The notes below the pieces were generated by a model. The model did no database searches and was not told the DNA's origin. It saw nothing but the letters and a program-made list of their open reading frames with translations. From Pseudomonas serboccidentalis (lineage in GTDB: Bacteria > Pseudomonadota > Gammaproteobacteria > Pseudomonadales > Pseudomonadaceae): a stretch of 64,000 bases of DNA. Where the stretch lies: assembly GCF_028830055.1 (NCBI RefSeq), contig NZ_CP101655.1, positions 3,417,229-3,481,228 of the forward strand, written 5' to 3'. Below, piece by piece: positions 10,039 through 19,459 of the stretch (position 1 is the first letter of the stretch; the number at the start of each line of letters is the position of its first letter). Made by a program: the position numbers and the translations under genes.

Positions 10039-10797
10039 ATGCAACTCAACGACAAAGTAATCATTATCACCGGCGGTTGCCAGGGTTTGGGCCGTTCCAT
10101 GGCCGAGTATTTCGCCGGCAAAGGCGCGAAGCTGGCCCTGGTGGACCTGAATCAGGAAAAACTCGACGACGCGGTCGCAGCCTGCAAAGCCAAGGGTGTC
10201 GAGGCGCGCAGCTATCTGTGCAACGTGGCCAATGAAGAACAGGTTGAGCACATGGTCGCCCAGGTGGCCGAGGACTTCGGTGCGATCCATGGCCTGATCA
10301 ACAACGCCGGGATCCTGCGCGATGGTCTGCTGCTCAAGGTCAAGGACGGCGAAATGACCAAGATGAGCCTGGCCCAGTGGCAGGCGGTCATCGACGTCAA
10401 CCTGACCGGCGTGTTCCTGTGCACCCGTGAAGTCGCGGCGAAAATGGTCGAGCTGAAGAACAGTGGCGCGATCATCAACATCTCGTCGATCTCCCGCGCC
10501 GGCAACGTCGGCCAGACCAACTATTCCGCCGCCAAGGCCGGCGTGGCAGCAGCCACCGTGACCTGGGCCAAGGAACTGGCGCGTTACGGCATTCGCGTGG
10601 CGGGCATTGCCCCGGGCTTTATCGAAACCGAGATGACCCTGGGCATGAAGCCCGAAGCGCTGGAGAAGATGACCTCGGGGATTCCGCTCAAGCGCATGGG
10701 CAAGCCGGAAGAGATCGCCCATTCGGCGGCGTACATCTTCGAGAACGACTACTACACCGGACGGATTCTGGAGATGGATGGCGGCTTGCGCATCTAA
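10039..10797 (+). CDS. short-chain dehydrogenase/reductase (SDR)
   Basis: A 252-residue NAD(P)-dependent oxidoreductase. It has the cofactor motif TGGCQGLG (about 10-17), the NNAG motif near 86-89, and a catalytic triad Ser (ISSIS), Tyr and Lys in YSAAK. It resembles FabG-like 3-oxoacyl reductases but carries an extra loop ([19 protein letters not shown]). Two ATGs six bases apart are possible. The second (10039, [13 protein letters not shown]) fits the GGGG ribosome site better. The gene is alone, so the substrate is unknown. Confidence 0.88.
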   Translation: MQLNDKVIIITGGCQGLGRSMAEYFAGKGAKLALVDLNQEKLDDAVAACKAKGVEARSYLCNVANEEQVEHMVAQVAEDFGAIHGLINNAGILRDGLLLKVKDGEMTKMSLAQWQAVIDVNLTGVFLCTREVAAKMVELKNSGAIINISSISRAGNVGQTNYSAAKAGVAAATVTWAKELARYGIRVAGIAPGFIETEMTLGMKPEALEKMTSGIPLKRMGKPEEIAHSAAYIFENDYYTGRILEMDGGLRI

Positions 10798-10814
10798 GCC
10801 CCCCACAAAACCAA

Positions 10815-10906
10815 CTGTAGGAGTGAGCCAGCTCGCGATTACGCTCATTCATTCAACCCATCTGTTGAATGTTAATCCGCTATCGCGAGCAGGCTCACTC
10901 CTACAG
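10815..10906. repeat. REP inverted pair (GTAGGAGTGAGCC type)
   Basis: Two inverted REP units, CTGTAGGAGTGAGCCAGCTC and GAGCAGGCTCACTCCTACAG, about 50 bases apart. They lie between the convergent SDR and apbC genes. Confidence 0.85.
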
Positions 10907-10928
10907 GTTTTTCAATGTTGCTGGTCGA

Positions 10929-12023
10929 TCAATCGTCGCTGATGCTGATATTCGGCATCGCCGGTGTCGCCGCTTCCTGCAACACAATGCGCGCGCCGAC
11001 GTGGCGGGCGAGTTCCTGATAGACCATCGCGATCTGGCTGTCCGGCTCGGCGATCACCGTCGGCTTGCCGCCATCGGCCTGCTCACGGATCAGCATCGAC
11101 AACGGCAGCGAGGCCAGCAGCTCAACGCCGTACTGGGTCGCCAGCTTCTCGCCACCGCCCTCACCGAACAGATGCTCGGCATGCCCGCAGTTCGAGCAGA
11201 TGTGCACCGCCATGTTCTCCACCACGCCCAGCACCGGAATGTTGACCTTGCGGAACATTTCCACGCCTTTGCGGGCGTCCAGCAGCGCCAGATCCTGCGG
11301 GGTGGTGACGATCACGGCACCGGCCACCGGGACTTTTTGCGCCAGGGTCAGCTGGATGTCGCCAGTGCCCGGCGGCATGTCGATCACCAGATAGTCCAGA
11401 TCGCCCCACGCGGTTTGCGTGACCAGTTGCAGCAGTGCGCCGGAGACCATCGGCCCGCGCCAGACCATCGGCGTGTTGTCATCGGTCAGAAACGCCATCG
11501 ACATGACTTCGACACCGTGGGCCTTGAGCGGCACGAACCACTTCTGGTCCTTGACCTCCGGACGGGTGCGCTCGGGAATGCCGAACATGATGCCCTGGCT
11601 CGGGCCATAGATGTCGGCGTCGAGAATCCCCACCTTGGCGCCTTCACGGGCCAGTGCCAGCGCGAGGTTGGCGGCGGTGGTCGATTTGCCTACGCCGCCC
11701 TTGCCAGACGCCACGGCGACCACGTTCTTGACGTTGGCCAGCCCCGGGATCTGTGCCTGGGCCTTGTGCGCCGCGATCACGCTGGTGACCTCGACCTTGG
11801 CCGAGACCACGCCGTCGAGGTTTTCGATAGCCAGTTGCAGCAGTTGCGCCCAGCCGCTCTTGAACAGACCGGCGGCGTAGCCGATTTCCAGTTGAACCTT
11901 GACGCGGTCGCCATCGATTTCGATGTGCTTCACGCAACCGGCGCTGACCGGGTCCTGGTTCAGGTAAGGGTCGGTGTATTGGCTGAGGACGGCTTCCACC
12001 GCTGCGCGAGTGACGGCACTCAT
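10929..12023 (-). CDS. apbC: iron-sulfur cluster carrier ApbC (Mrp/NBP35 family)
   Basis: A 364-residue P-loop ATPase that binds and transfers Fe-S clusters. An N-terminal DUF59/MIP18-like domain (about 1-85) precedes a deviant Walker A motif GKGGVGKST (about 107-115), the DADIYGPSQG switch, the DMPPGTGD Walker B region, and the conserved CSNCGH pair that bridges the cluster between subunits. The ATG at 12023 has a GGAG site. Upstream in-frame codons run into a REP element and are excluded. It is divergent from metG. Confidence 0.95.
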   Translation of the reverse strand: MSAVTRAAVEAVLSQYTDPYLNQDPVSAGCVKHIEIDGDRVKVQLEIGYAAGLFKSGWAQLLQLAIENLDGVVSAKVEVTSVIAAHKAQAQIPGLANVKNVVAVASGKGGVGKSTTAANLALALAREGAKVGILDADIYGPSQGIMFGIPERTRPEVKDQKWFVPLKAHGVEVMSMAFLTDDNTPMVWRGPMVSGALLQLVTQTAWGDLDYLVIDMPPGTGDIQLTLAQKVPVAGAVIVTTPQDLALLDARKGVEMFRKVNIPVLGVVENMAVHICSNCGHAEHLFGEGGGEKLATQYGVELLASLPLSMLIREQADGGKPTVIAEPDSQIAMVYQELARHVGARIVLQEAATPAMPNISISDD

Positions 12024-12341
12024 GGGCAACTCCGATAACAAGACTGGGAATAGATGGCGGGTATCGTACCCCGCGGATTCGTTTGCGGTCAGGCGATTTA
12101 TAATTCGCCGCGCCTTTGTGGCGAGGAAGCTTGCACCTGCTCGGCTGCGCAGCAGTCGCAATCAGGTTGACGCGGTGTCCGGTTCGGATGCGAAGGGGCG
12201 GCTTCGCCACCCAGCGGGAGCAAGCTCCCTCGCCACAATTAATTGCAGTTGCCGCATCCGGAAACAGGCGCACAGGGTGAAAAATATGCGCCAGCGCTTT
12301 ATAGTGGCCGACCTCCGTTTCATCAAGTAGCGAAGCCCCAC
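12024..12341. other. apbC-metG divergent intergenic region
   Basis: About 320 bases between divergent genes. It contains the REP pair annotated separately. The remaining flanks, 12024-12115 and 12239-12341, must hold the promoters of apbC and metG, but I see no clear consensus boxes. Confidence 0.6.
12116..12238. repeat. REP inverted pair (GTGGCGAGG type)
   Basis: TTGTGGCGAGGAAGCTTGC on the left and GCAAGCTCCCTCGCCACAA on the right are inverted copies of the third REP class of this genome, with about 85 bases between them. Confidence 0.85.
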
Positions 12342-14393
12342 ATGTCCGAACCACGCAAGATCCTCGTCACCAGCGCCCTGCCCTACGCCAACGGTTCGAT
12401 CCACCTTGGCCATATGCTGGAATACATCCAGACCGATATGTGGGTGCGCTTCCAGAAGCATCGCGGCAACCAGTGCATCTATGTCTGCGCCGACGACGCC
12501 CACGGTTCGGCGATCATGCTGCGCGCGGAAAAGGAAGGCATCACCCCGGAACAACTGATCGCCAACGTGCAGGCTGAACACAGCGCCGACTTTGCCGAGT
12601 TCCTGGTCGACTTCGACAATTTCCACTCCACTCACGCCGAAGAAAACCGTGAGCTGTCGAGCCAGATCTACCTGAAGCTGCGTGACGCCGGGCACATCGC
12701 CCAACGCTCGATCACCCAGTATTTCGACCCGGAAAAGAAAATGTTCCTGGCCGATCGCTTCATCAAGGGCACCTGCCCGAAATGCGGCACTGAAGACCAG
12801 TACGGCGACAACTGCGAAAAATGCGGTGCGACCTACGCCCCGACCGATCTGAAAGACCCGAAGTCGGCCATTTCCGGCGCCACCCCGGTGCTCAAGGATT
12901 CCCAGCACTTCTTCTTCAAGCTGCCAGACTTCCAGCAAATGCTGCAAACCTGGACCCGCAGCGGCACCCTGCAGGACGCCGTGGCCAACAAGATCGCCGA
13001 ATGGCTGGACGCCGGCCTGCAACAGTGGGACATCTCCCGCGATGCGCCGTACTTTGGTTTCGAAATCCCGGACGAGCCGGGCAAGTACTTCTACGTGTGG
13101 CTGGATGCGCCGATCGGCTACATGGCCAGCTTCAAGAACCTCTGTAACCGCACGCCGGAGCTGGACTTCGACGCGTTCTGGGGCAAGGACTCCACCGCCG
13201 AGCTGTACCACTTCATCGGCAAGGACATCGTCAACTTCCACGCGCTGTTCTGGCCAGCCATGCTCGAAGGCGCCGGTTTCCGCAAGCCGACTGGCATCAA
13301 CGTGCACGGCTACCTGACCGTCAACGGCCAGAAGATGTCCAAGTCCCGCGGCACCTTCATCAAGGCCCGTACCTACCTGGATCACCTGTCACCGGAATAC
13401 CTGCGCTACTACTACGCGGCCAAACTGGGCCGTGGCGTCGATGACCTTGATCTGAACCTCGAAGACTTCGTGCAGAAGGTCAACTCCGACCTGGTCGGCA
13501 AAGTGGTCAATATCGCCAGCCGTTGCGCCGGTTTCATCCACAAGGGCAACGGCGGCCTGCTGGTCGACAACAATGCCGCGCCAGAGCTGACCGAAGCGTT
13601 CCTGGCTGCCGCGCCAGGCATTGCCGACGCCTATGAGGCCCGCGACTTCGCCCGTGCCATGCGTGAAACCATGGCCCTGGCCGACCGCGCCAACGCCTGG
13701 ATCGCCGACAAGGCCCCATGGTCGCTGAACAAGCAGGAAGGCAAGCAGGATGAAGTCCAGGCGATCTGCGCCACCGGCATCAACCTGTTCCGCCAGTTGG
13801 TGATCTTCCTCAAACCGGTGCTGCCGTTGCTGGCCGCCGATGCCGAGGCGTTCCTCAATGTCGCCCCGCTGACCTGGAACGACCACACCACCCTGCTGGC
13901 CAACCATCAGTTGAACGAATTCAAACCGTTGATGACCCGCATCGACCCGGTAAAAGTACAAGCCATGACCGACGCCTCGAAGGAAGACCTGACCGCCAGC
14001 CAGACCGACACCGGTGCCGCCGCACCGGCGGGCAACGGCGAACTGGCCAAGGATCCGCTGTCGCCGGAAATCGACTTCGACACGTTCGCCGCTGTCGACC
14101 TGCGCGTCGCCCTGATCGTCAAGGCTGAACACGTGGAAGGCGCCGACAAGCTGCTGCGCCTGACCCTGGACATCGGTGACGAGCAACGCAACGTGTTCTC
14201 CGGGATCAAGAGCGCGTACCCGGACCCGTCGAAACTTGACGGTCGCCTGACCATGATGATCGCCAACCTCAAGCCACGGAAAATGAAGTTCGGCATCTCC
14301 GAAGGCATGGTGATGGCGGCAGGTCCCGGCGGTGAAGAAATCTACCTGCTGAGCCCGGACAGCGGCGCCAAGCCGGGTCAACGCATCAAGTAA
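12342..14393 (+). CDS. metG: methionyl-tRNA synthetase
   Basis: The 683-residue class I aminoacyl-tRNA synthetase that charges tRNA-Met. It has the HIGH-type motif HLGH (near residue 21), a zinc-binding knuckle [17 protein letters not shown] (about 145-161), the KMSKS motif (KMSKSRG, about 331-337), and an appended C-terminal tRNA-binding (Trbp111-like) dimerisation domain (about 580-683). The start at 12342 ([18 protein letters not shown]) is the family start. A terminator follows the gene. Confidence 0.98.
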   Translation: MSEPRKILVTSALPYANGSIHLGHMLEYIQTDMWVRFQKHRGNQCIYVCADDAHGSAIMLRAEKEGITPEQLIANVQAEHSADFAEFLVDFDNFHSTHAEENRELSSQIYLKLRDAGHIAQRSITQYFDPEKKMFLADRFIKGTCPKCGTEDQYGDNCEKCGATYAPTDLKDPKSAISGATPVLKDSQHFFFKLPDFQQMLQTWTRSGTLQDAVANKIAEWLDAGLQQWDISRDAPYFGFEIPDEPGKYFYVWLDAPIGYMASFKNLCNRTPELDFDAFWGKDSTAELYHFIGKDIVNFHALFWPAMLEGAGFRKPTGINVHGYLTVNGQKMSKSRGTFIKARTYLDHLSPEYLRYYYAAKLGRGVDDLDLNLEDFVQKVNSDLVGKVVNIASRCAGFIHKGNGGLLVDNNAAPELTEAFLAAAPGIADAYEARDFARAMRETMALADRANAWIADKAPWSLNKQEGKQDEVQAICATGINLFRQLVIFLKPVLPLLAADAEAFLNVAPLTWNDHTTLLANHQLNEFKPLMTRIDPVKVQAMTDASKEDLTASQTDTGAAAPAGNGELAKDPLSPEIDFDTFAAVDLRVALIVKAEHVEGADKLLRLTLDIGDEQRNVFSGIKSAYPDPSKLDGRLTMMIANLKPRKMKFGISEGMVMAAGPGGEEIYLLSPDSGAKPGQRIK

Positions 14394-14410
14394 GGCCCAG
14401 CGGTAAAACG

Positions 14411-14447
14411 ATCCCACAGGCATGTTCTGCAGGCCTGTGGGATTTTT
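14411..14447 (+). terminator. terminator of metG
   Basis: ATCCCACAGGC pairs with GCCTGTGGGAT, followed by five T. It lies 18 bases downstream of the metG stop. Confidence 0.85.
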
Positions 14448-14525
14448 CATATCTGGCCCACCCTTCGCGGGTGCCGGATAATGCCTAACCTTAAGTGACA
14501 CCCGCCCGTTTTTGCCGGCAGAACC

Positions 14526-15095
14526 ATGACCGAACTTGCGCTTACGCTGATCAGTGCCGCCCTGCTCAACAACTTCGTGTTGCACTGGCCGCTGGGCGTC
14601 GATCCGTTGCTGGCCGGCAGTCGGCGCCAAGTGCATGCGTTGGGGCTGGCCACGTCATGCCTGATGCTGAGCGTCGGCGTCATCGGTTACGTGATCTGGC
14701 ACTGGCTGCTGGTGCCGCCGCAACTGCAGGCCCTGCACCTGTTTGTGTTCTTGCCGCTCAGCGTGCTACTGATCGCGCCAATGCTGAAACGGCTGGCGCG
14801 TGCGCTGCCCGACTGGCCGTTCGACGGACTGTGGCCGCTGTTGCTGGGCAATGCCGGGGTGCTGGGGCTGGCCTTGATCAATGCGCACAATGATCGAGGC
14901 TTGCTGCAGGCAACGGCGCTGAGCCTTGGCGCCGGCCTGGGTTTCTGGCTGGTGCTGAGCCTGTTCAGCGACTTGCGTGAGCGCACGGCCGACAACGACA
15001 TTCCCCTGCCCTTTCGCGGCCTGCCGATCGATCTGATCGGCGCCGGACTGATCGCAGTGATTTTTCTCGGATTCAGTGGACTGATCAAAACATGA
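14526..15095 (+). CDS. rsxA: RsxA/RnfA-like membrane subunit lacking the conserved cysteines
   Basis: A 189-residue protein with about six transmembrane helices, homologous along its whole length to RsxA/RnfA of the Rnf electron-transport complex (compare LNNFVL near the start and [10 protein letters not shown] at the end). Canonical RsxA has Cys in LGLCPFMG and in TTNCAVLG. Structural work on Rnf places a membrane [2Fe-2S] cluster between the cysteines of RnfA and RnfE. Here the equivalents are LGVDPLLA and LLGNAGVLG, so both cysteines are replaced, and the Glu of the VQFTEMVV segment is also gone. It starts the rsxA-B-D-G-E-nth operon and overlaps rsxB by ATGA. Confidence 0.85.
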   Translation: MTELALTLISAALLNNFVLHWPLGVDPLLAGSRRQVHALGLATSCLMLSVGVIGYVIWHWLLVPPQLQALHLFVFLPLSVLLIAPMLKRLARALPDWPFDGLWPLLLGNAGVLGLALINAHNDRGLLQATALSLGAGLGFWLVLSLFSDLRERTADNDIPLPFRGLPIDLIGAGLIAVIFLGFSGLIKT

Positions 15096-16300
15096 GTCTG
15101 ATTCAACTCATCGATGCCCTCCTGCCGCAGACCCAGTGCGGCAAATGCGGCCACCCTGGCTGCAAGCCCTATGCGCAAGGCATCGTCGATGGCGAACCGA
15201 TCAACAAGTGCCCGCCCGGCGGCGACGAAACCATCGCTGCCCTGGCTGAACTGCTGAAAGTACCGGTGCTGGAGCTGGACGTCAGCCGTGGTTCGGCACC
15301 GCCACAAGTGGCGTACATCCGCGAAGCGGAGTGCATCGGCTGCACCAAGTGCATTCAGGCCTGCCCGATCGACGCCATTGTCGGCGCCGCGAAACTGATG
15401 CACACCGTGCTGATCGACGAATGCACCGGTTGCGACCTGTGCGTGGCGCCGTGCCCGGTGGATTGCATCGAGATGCATCCGCTGCCACTCGGCACCTTGC
15501 CGGTGGTGGGCGGTCTGGCGGCCAGCCTTGAAGAGCAGCGCGCGCGCACCGCCAAACGTGATCATGCGCGCCAGCGTTTTGAACGACGCAACGCCCGCCT
15601 GCAACGCGAAGAGCAACAGAAACAGGCTGAGCGCGAGGCGCGGGCGCAACGTGCAGCGCAACCCGCAGTGGCAACCCTCGATCCAGTGCAGGCCGCCCTG
15701 GAACGCGTGCGCGCGCAGAAAGCCGCGACCGCCGACGCTGCGCTGAAAAAGGCCAAGATCGATGTCGCCATGAGCCGCGCGCAATTGCACAAATCGCTGA
15801 AAGCCTTCGGCCATCCACCGACGTTCGAGCAGCAGTCGCAACTGATTGTGTTGCAACAGCAGTTCGAAGCCGCCGAGCAGGCGCTGGCGATACTCGAAAG
15901 CAGCGTCCCTGCCGCCCCTGCAGCTCCGGCCCCGGCGAAAGACGCGGACCTGAAACGGGCGAAAATCCAGTTGGCCATGCGCCGTGCCGAGCTGAAAAAG
16001 GCCCAGACCGCCGAGGCACCGCCGGAGCAGATCGCCACGCTGGAACAGGCCCTGCGTGACGCCCAGCAAGCCCTTCACGCTGCCGAAGCCGCCAGCGAGC
16101 AACCGGCGCCTGACCTCGTGCGCGTGGAAAAACGTCCGATCGACAGCCAGCTTCGCCAATTGAAAACCGAACTGGCTTACGCGCGCGCCAACCTGAGCAA
16201 ACTCCAACGCCGCGCCGACACGCCGAGCGACGCCCTCGACAAGGCCCGCGCCCGCCTGCAGGACGCCGAGCGTCAGGTACACGATCATGTCGCCCCGTGA
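15092..16300 (+). CDS. rsxB: RsxB/RnfB-like ferredoxin subunit with long coiled-coil tail, no membrane anchor
   Basis: A 402-residue iron-sulfur protein. Residues 5-45 carry a four-cysteine Fe-S motif (C16, C19, C24, C40). Residues 81-91 and 111-121 are two [4Fe-4S] ferredoxin motifs ([12 protein letters not shown] and [12 protein letters not shown]). Classical RsxB (about 190 residues) starts with a transmembrane anchor of some 25 residues. This protein starts directly before the first cluster and has none. From about 145 on it is a charged, Ala/Gln/Lys-rich extension with three related repeats of about 55 residues (roughly 215-270, 284-335, 351-399), each containing an LKxAKIxxAMxRAxL-like motif. 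RsxC, normally next in the operon, is absent. It overlaps rsxA by 4 bases and rsxD by 14. Confidence 0.85.
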   Translation: MSLIQLIDALLPQTQCGKCGHPGCKPYAQGIVDGEPINKCPPGGDETIAALAELLKVPVLELDVSRGSAPPQVAYIREAECIGCTKCIQACPIDAIVGAAKLMHTVLIDECTGCDLCVAPCPVDCIEMHPLPLGTLPVVGGLAASLEEQRARTAKRDHARQRFERRNARLQREEQQKQAEREARAQRAAQPAVATLDPVQAALERVRAQKAATADAALKKAKIDVAMSRAQLHKSLKAFGHPPTFEQQSQLIVLQQQFEAAEQALAILESSVPAAPAAPAPAKDADLKRAKIQLAMRRAELKKAQTAEAPPEQIATLEQALRDAQQALHAAEAASEQPAPDLVRVEKRPIDSQLRQLKTELAYARANLSKLQRRADTPSDALDKARARLQDAERQVHDHVAP

Positions 16301-17270
16301 AGCACCGGATGATCGCCTGCAACAGGCGATGAAACAGGTGCTGCTCGCCACGCTGCCGGGGCTGCTGGGGTTGTTCTGGCTGTACGGCTGGGGCGTGTTG
16401 ATCAATCTGGCTCTGGCGGTGACCACCGCGTTAGTGGTCGAGGCTGGCGTCACCCGGCTGCGCCGACAGCCACTGCAACCGACGCTGAGCGACGGCAGCG
16501 CACTGGTCAGCGCCACCCTGCTGGCGGTTGCCCTGCCGCCTTATTGCCCGTGGTGGCTGACCGTGACGGCAATAGCTACGGGCCTGCTGTTCGGCAAGCA
16601 CCTCTACGGCGGCATCGGCAAGAACCCATTCAATCCGGCCATGCTCGGCTTCGCGCTGGCGATGGTGCTGTTTCCGCAGCCGATGACCCACTGGCCGGCA
16701 CACGGGATGAATTTGCTGGCAGCGTTTGAACACGTCTTCAATATGGGCCAGGCGCCGGACGCCTGGGCTCAGGCTACCGCGCTGGACAGCCTGCGCATCA
16801 ACAAAAGCCTGACCATGGATGAGCTGTTCGCCGCCAACCCGGCGTTCGGGCGTTTCGGCGGGCGCGGTGTGGAGTGGGTCAATCTGGCGTTTCTCGCCGG
16901 CGGGCTGTTGTTGTTGCAACGCCGGGTGATTGGCTGGCAAGCACCGGTCGGCATGCTGGTCAGTCTGTTTGTTGTCAGTCTGCTCTGCTGGAACGGTTCG
17001 GGCTCCGATTCCCAAGGCTCGCCGCTGTTTCATTTGCTGAGCGGGGCGACCATGCTCGGCGCGTTTTTCATCATCACTGAACCGGTGTCCGGGGCAAAAA
17101 GTCCGTTGGCCCGCCTGCTGTTCGGCATCGGTGTCGGGTTGCTGACCTACCTGATTCGCACTTGGGGCGGCTACCCGGATGGCGTTGCATTTGCCGTGCT
17201 GCTGATGAATCTCTGCGTGCCGGCGCTGGAACGCATTGCTGCTGGCCGCCAGACGCAGGTGACCCCATGA
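16287..17270 (+). CDS. rsxD: RsxD/RnfD-like flavin-carrying membrane subunit
   Basis: A 327-residue integral membrane protein with around eight to ten helices, similar to RsxD/RnfD. It keeps the [10 protein letters not shown] segment (about residue 251-260) whose Thr carries covalent FMN in the family, and [20 protein letters not shown] (about 109-128), typical of NqrB/RnfD proteins. It is slightly shorter than E. coli RsxD (about 350). The ATG overlaps the end of rsxB by 14 bases, and the stop overlaps the rsxG start by ATGA, so translation is probably coupled. Confidence 0.88.
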   Translation: MSPREAPDDRLQQAMKQVLLATLPGLLGLFWLYGWGVLINLALAVTTALVVEAGVTRLRRQPLQPTLSDGSALVSATLLAVALPPYCPWWLTVTAIATGLLFGKHLYGGIGKNPFNPAMLGFALAMVLFPQPMTHWPAHGMNLLAAFEHVFNMGQAPDAWAQATALDSLRINKSLTMDELFAANPAFGRFGGRGVEWVNLAFLAGGLLLLQRRVIGWQAPVGMLVSLFVVSLLCWNGSGSDSQGSPLFHLLSGATMLGAFFIITEPVSGAKSPLARLLFGIGVGLLTYLIRTWGGYPDGVAFAVLLMNLCVPALERIAAGRQTQVTP

Positions 17271-17872
17271 ACCGCACGGCCTCGGTCATCGCGCTGGTGC
17301 TGATCGCCGGTGCCGGTCTCGGCCTGACTTATGTGGTGCAACGCAGCAGTGCACCGCAGATTGCCATCGAACAACGCCTGCTCGACAGTCGCAAACTGCT
17401 GGATGTACTCGCGGCCGACAGCTACGACAATCAGCCGCTGGAGCAGCCGCTGGCGTTGGCGGACACTCAATTGAGCCACAGCACGTTGCTGGCCGGTTAC
17501 CGCGCAAGCAACGCCGGGCAACCGGTGGCGGTGTTGTTGCGCACGCAGACCGAGGGTTATGCCGGCGCCATCGAATTGCTGATCGCCATTGATGCCAACG
17601 GCAGACTGCTGGGCGTTAAAACCCTGCGGCAAAACGAAACACCAGCGCTCGGCGGGCTCATCGGCGACTGGCCGAACACCTGGCTGGCAGGGTTTTCCGG
17701 GAAATCGCGCAGTGCCCCCGATGACGCAGGCTGGGCATTGAAAAAGGATCAGGGACAGTTCGATCAACTGGCTGGAGCGACCATCACGTCCCGCGCCACC
17801 GTGAATGCCATCCATGACGCCCTGCGCTACTTTGATGAGCACCGGGCAACCTTGCTGGGGATCGAACCATGA
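17267..17872 (+). CDS. rsxG: RsxG/RnfG-like FMN-binding periplasmic subunit
   Basis: A 201-residue protein with one N-terminal transmembrane helix (about 5-22) and a periplasmic FMN-binding domain. The motif GATITSR near residue 172 contains the Thr that takes covalent FMN in RnfG and NqrC. The usual Ser before Gly is Ala here (LAGATIT). GYAGAIELLIAIDANGRLLGVKTLRQNETPALGG is a family hallmark. It overlaps rsxD and rsxE by 4 bases each. Confidence 0.88.
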   Translation: MNRTASVIALVLIAGAGLGLTYVVQRSSAPQIAIEQRLLDSRKLLDVLAADSYDNQPLEQPLALADTQLSHSTLLAGYRASNAGQPVAVLLRTQTEGYAGAIELLIAIDANGRLLGVKTLRQNETPALGGLIGDWPNTWLAGFSGKSRSAPDDAGWALKKDQGQFDQLAGATITSRATVNAIHDALRYFDEHRATLLGIEP

Positions 17873-18450
17873 ACCGGCCAACGAATCTGACCAATGCTTT
17901 GCTGCTGGCGCTGTTGCTCGGCACCAGCGCCACACTCGCCGGCGCGCTGGGCATGCTGTTGATGTCGAGCGTGGTCGTGACGGTTTACGCGGTGTGCATG
18001 GGGCCACTGCGTTCACGACTGTCCGACAGCAGCGGGTTGCTGGCCAGCATGCTGCTGGCCGCCACCCTGACCAGTTGCGCCAATATCCTCGCGCAGCGCT
18101 GGGCGCTGCAGTGGCACCAGGCACTTGGAATCTATGCCGGGCTGATCGCCTTGCAATGCGTGGTGCTGGAATACAATGGGTTCTTTCGTCAGGCGCTAAC
18201 CGAACGCCTGAAGTTTTTTGGCCTGTCGAGCGGGCTGCTACTGACGCTCGCTGTTCTGCGTGAGCTGTTCGGTCAGGGCTATCTCGGTCATGGTCTTTCA
18301 GCGCACTGGCAAGGTCTGGCTCTGTTCAACCAAGGGTTGCACCTGATCACCCTGGTTCCCGGCGCCTTCATATTGTTGGGGCTGCTGCTGGCTGCCCGCC
18401 AGGCATGGACTCGCTCGAACGCTCTCTCCAAGGAAACACATCACCCATGA
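17869..18450 (+). CDS. rsxE: RsxE/RnfE-like membrane subunit, shortened and divergent
   Basis: A 193-residue membrane protein with about six helices in the position of rsxE. The family is recognisable in LGIYAGLIALQCVVLE (compare LGIFIPLIVTNCIVVG in E. coli), VLRELFGQG and LVPGAFILLGLLLA. It is about 40 residues shorter than E. coli RsxE. The first conserved Cys (in LLGLCPLLAV) falls in LLGTSATLAG and is missing, while the second (LQCVV) is kept. The next gene, nth, starts inside its stop codon. Confidence 0.8.
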   Translation: MNRPTNLTNALLLALLLGTSATLAGALGMLLMSSVVVTVYAVCMGPLRSRLSDSSGLLASMLLAATLTSCANILAQRWALQWHQALGIYAGLIALQCVVLEYNGFFRQALTERLKFFGLSSGLLLTLAVLRELFGQGYLGHGLSAHWQGLALFNQGLHLITLVPGAFILLGLLLAARQAWTRSNALSKETHHP

Positions 18451-19085
18451 ATGCCGCAAAACGCCTTGAGATTTTTCGCAGGCTGCACGAAGACAATCCC
18501 GAGCCGAAAACCGAACTGGCCTACTCCTCGCCCTTCGAGCTGCTGATTGCGGTGATTCTATCGGCTCAGTCGACGGATGTTGGCGTCAACAAGGCCACGG
18601 CCAAACTGTTCCCGGTGGCCAATACCCCGGCAGCGATCCACGCCCTTGGCGTCGAAGGGCTGTCTGAGTACATCAAGACCATCGGCCTCTACAACAGCAA
18701 AGCCAAGAACGTGATCGAGACCTGCCGCATGCTGGTCGAACTGCACAACGGTGAGGTCCCGCAAACCCGTGAAGAACTGGAAGCCCTGCCCGGCGTGGGC
18801 CGCAAGACCGCCAACGTGGTGCTCAATACCGCTTTTCGGCAATTGACCATGGCGGTCGACACGCACATTTTCCGCGTCAGCAATCGCACCGGCATCGCTC
18901 CGGGTAAAAATGTGGTTGAGGTGGAAAAGAAACTGATGAAGTTTGTACCCAAAGACTACCTGCTGGACTCTCATCACTGGTTGATTCTGCACGGTCGCTA
19001 CGTATGTCTTGCTCGCAAGCCGCGCTGTGGCAGCTGCCGGATCGAAGATTTGTGCGAGTACAAACACAAAACCTCGGACGATTGA
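18447..19085 (+). CDS. nth: endonuclease III
   Basis: A 212-residue DNA glycosylase/AP-lyase for oxidised pyrimidines. The helix-hairpin-helix LPGVGRKTANVV contains catalytic Lys120, and Asp138 lies in VDTH. The [4Fe-4S] ligands C187, C194, C197 and C203 have exactly the spacing of the E. coli enzyme. The ATG at 18447 overlaps the rsxE stop by four bases. The rsx-nth arrangement is shared with E. coli and P. aeruginosa. Confidence 0.97.
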   Translation: MNAAKRLEIFRRLHEDNPEPKTELAYSSPFELLIAVILSAQSTDVGVNKATAKLFPVANTPAAIHALGVEGLSEYIKTIGLYNSKAKNVIETCRMLVELHNGEVPQTREELEALPGVGRKTANVVLNTAFRQLTMAVDTHIFRVSNRTGIAPGKNVVEVEKKLMKFVPKDYLLDSHHWLILHGRYVCLARKPRCGSCRIEDLCEYKHKTSDD

Positions 19086-19192
19086 TTGGCTATTGGTTTT
19101 ATTGATTCATCGATTGAAAAAATCTTTTTTACCCGCAGCAGGAATGTCGATATAAGGAGCGCCAAAGGCAGTCTTAGCCTGGAGTTAACCTT

Positions 19193-19372
19193 ATGACTGA
19201 CAGCAAAGAACAACTGGATGTAGATGACGATTTCACCGCTGCAGAAACCGACGACGCCGAACCGGTGGTCGAGGTCGCCAAGACCAACCTGAGCAAACGC
19301 CGCACCATCGACAACCTGCTTGAGGAGCGCCGACTGCAAAAGCAATTGGCCGATTACGATTTTGATCTCTGA
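19193..19372 (+). CDS. small acidic conserved protein, PA3496-like
   Basis: A 59-residue protein with an acidic N-terminal half (LDVDDDF, TDDAEPVVEV) and a charged helical C-terminal half (KRRTIDNLLEERRLQKQL) ending YDFDL. A GGAG ribosome site lies 8 bases upstream and a strong terminator follows. In P. aeruginosa a similar small gene sits right after nth, and I recall related proteins being annotated as putative envelope-integrity factors. The function cannot be seen from the sequence. Confidence 0.8.
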   Translation: MTDSKEQLDVDDDFTAAETDDAEPVVEVAKTNLSKRRTIDNLLEERRLQKQLADYDFDL

Positions 19373-19376
19373 CACT

Positions 19377-19405
19377 TAAAAGCCTCCCGAACCGGAGGCT
19401 TTTTA
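19377..19405 (+). terminator. terminator after the small acidic gene
   Basis: AAAGCCTCC and GGAGGCTTT pair around CGAACC and are followed by TTTTA. It lies 5 bases past the stop. Confidence 0.85.
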
Positions 19406-19459
19406 CTTTCTGATGAATCTGACCCCGGGCGTCCCATGATCCAATGGCAGTCAAGCCCA

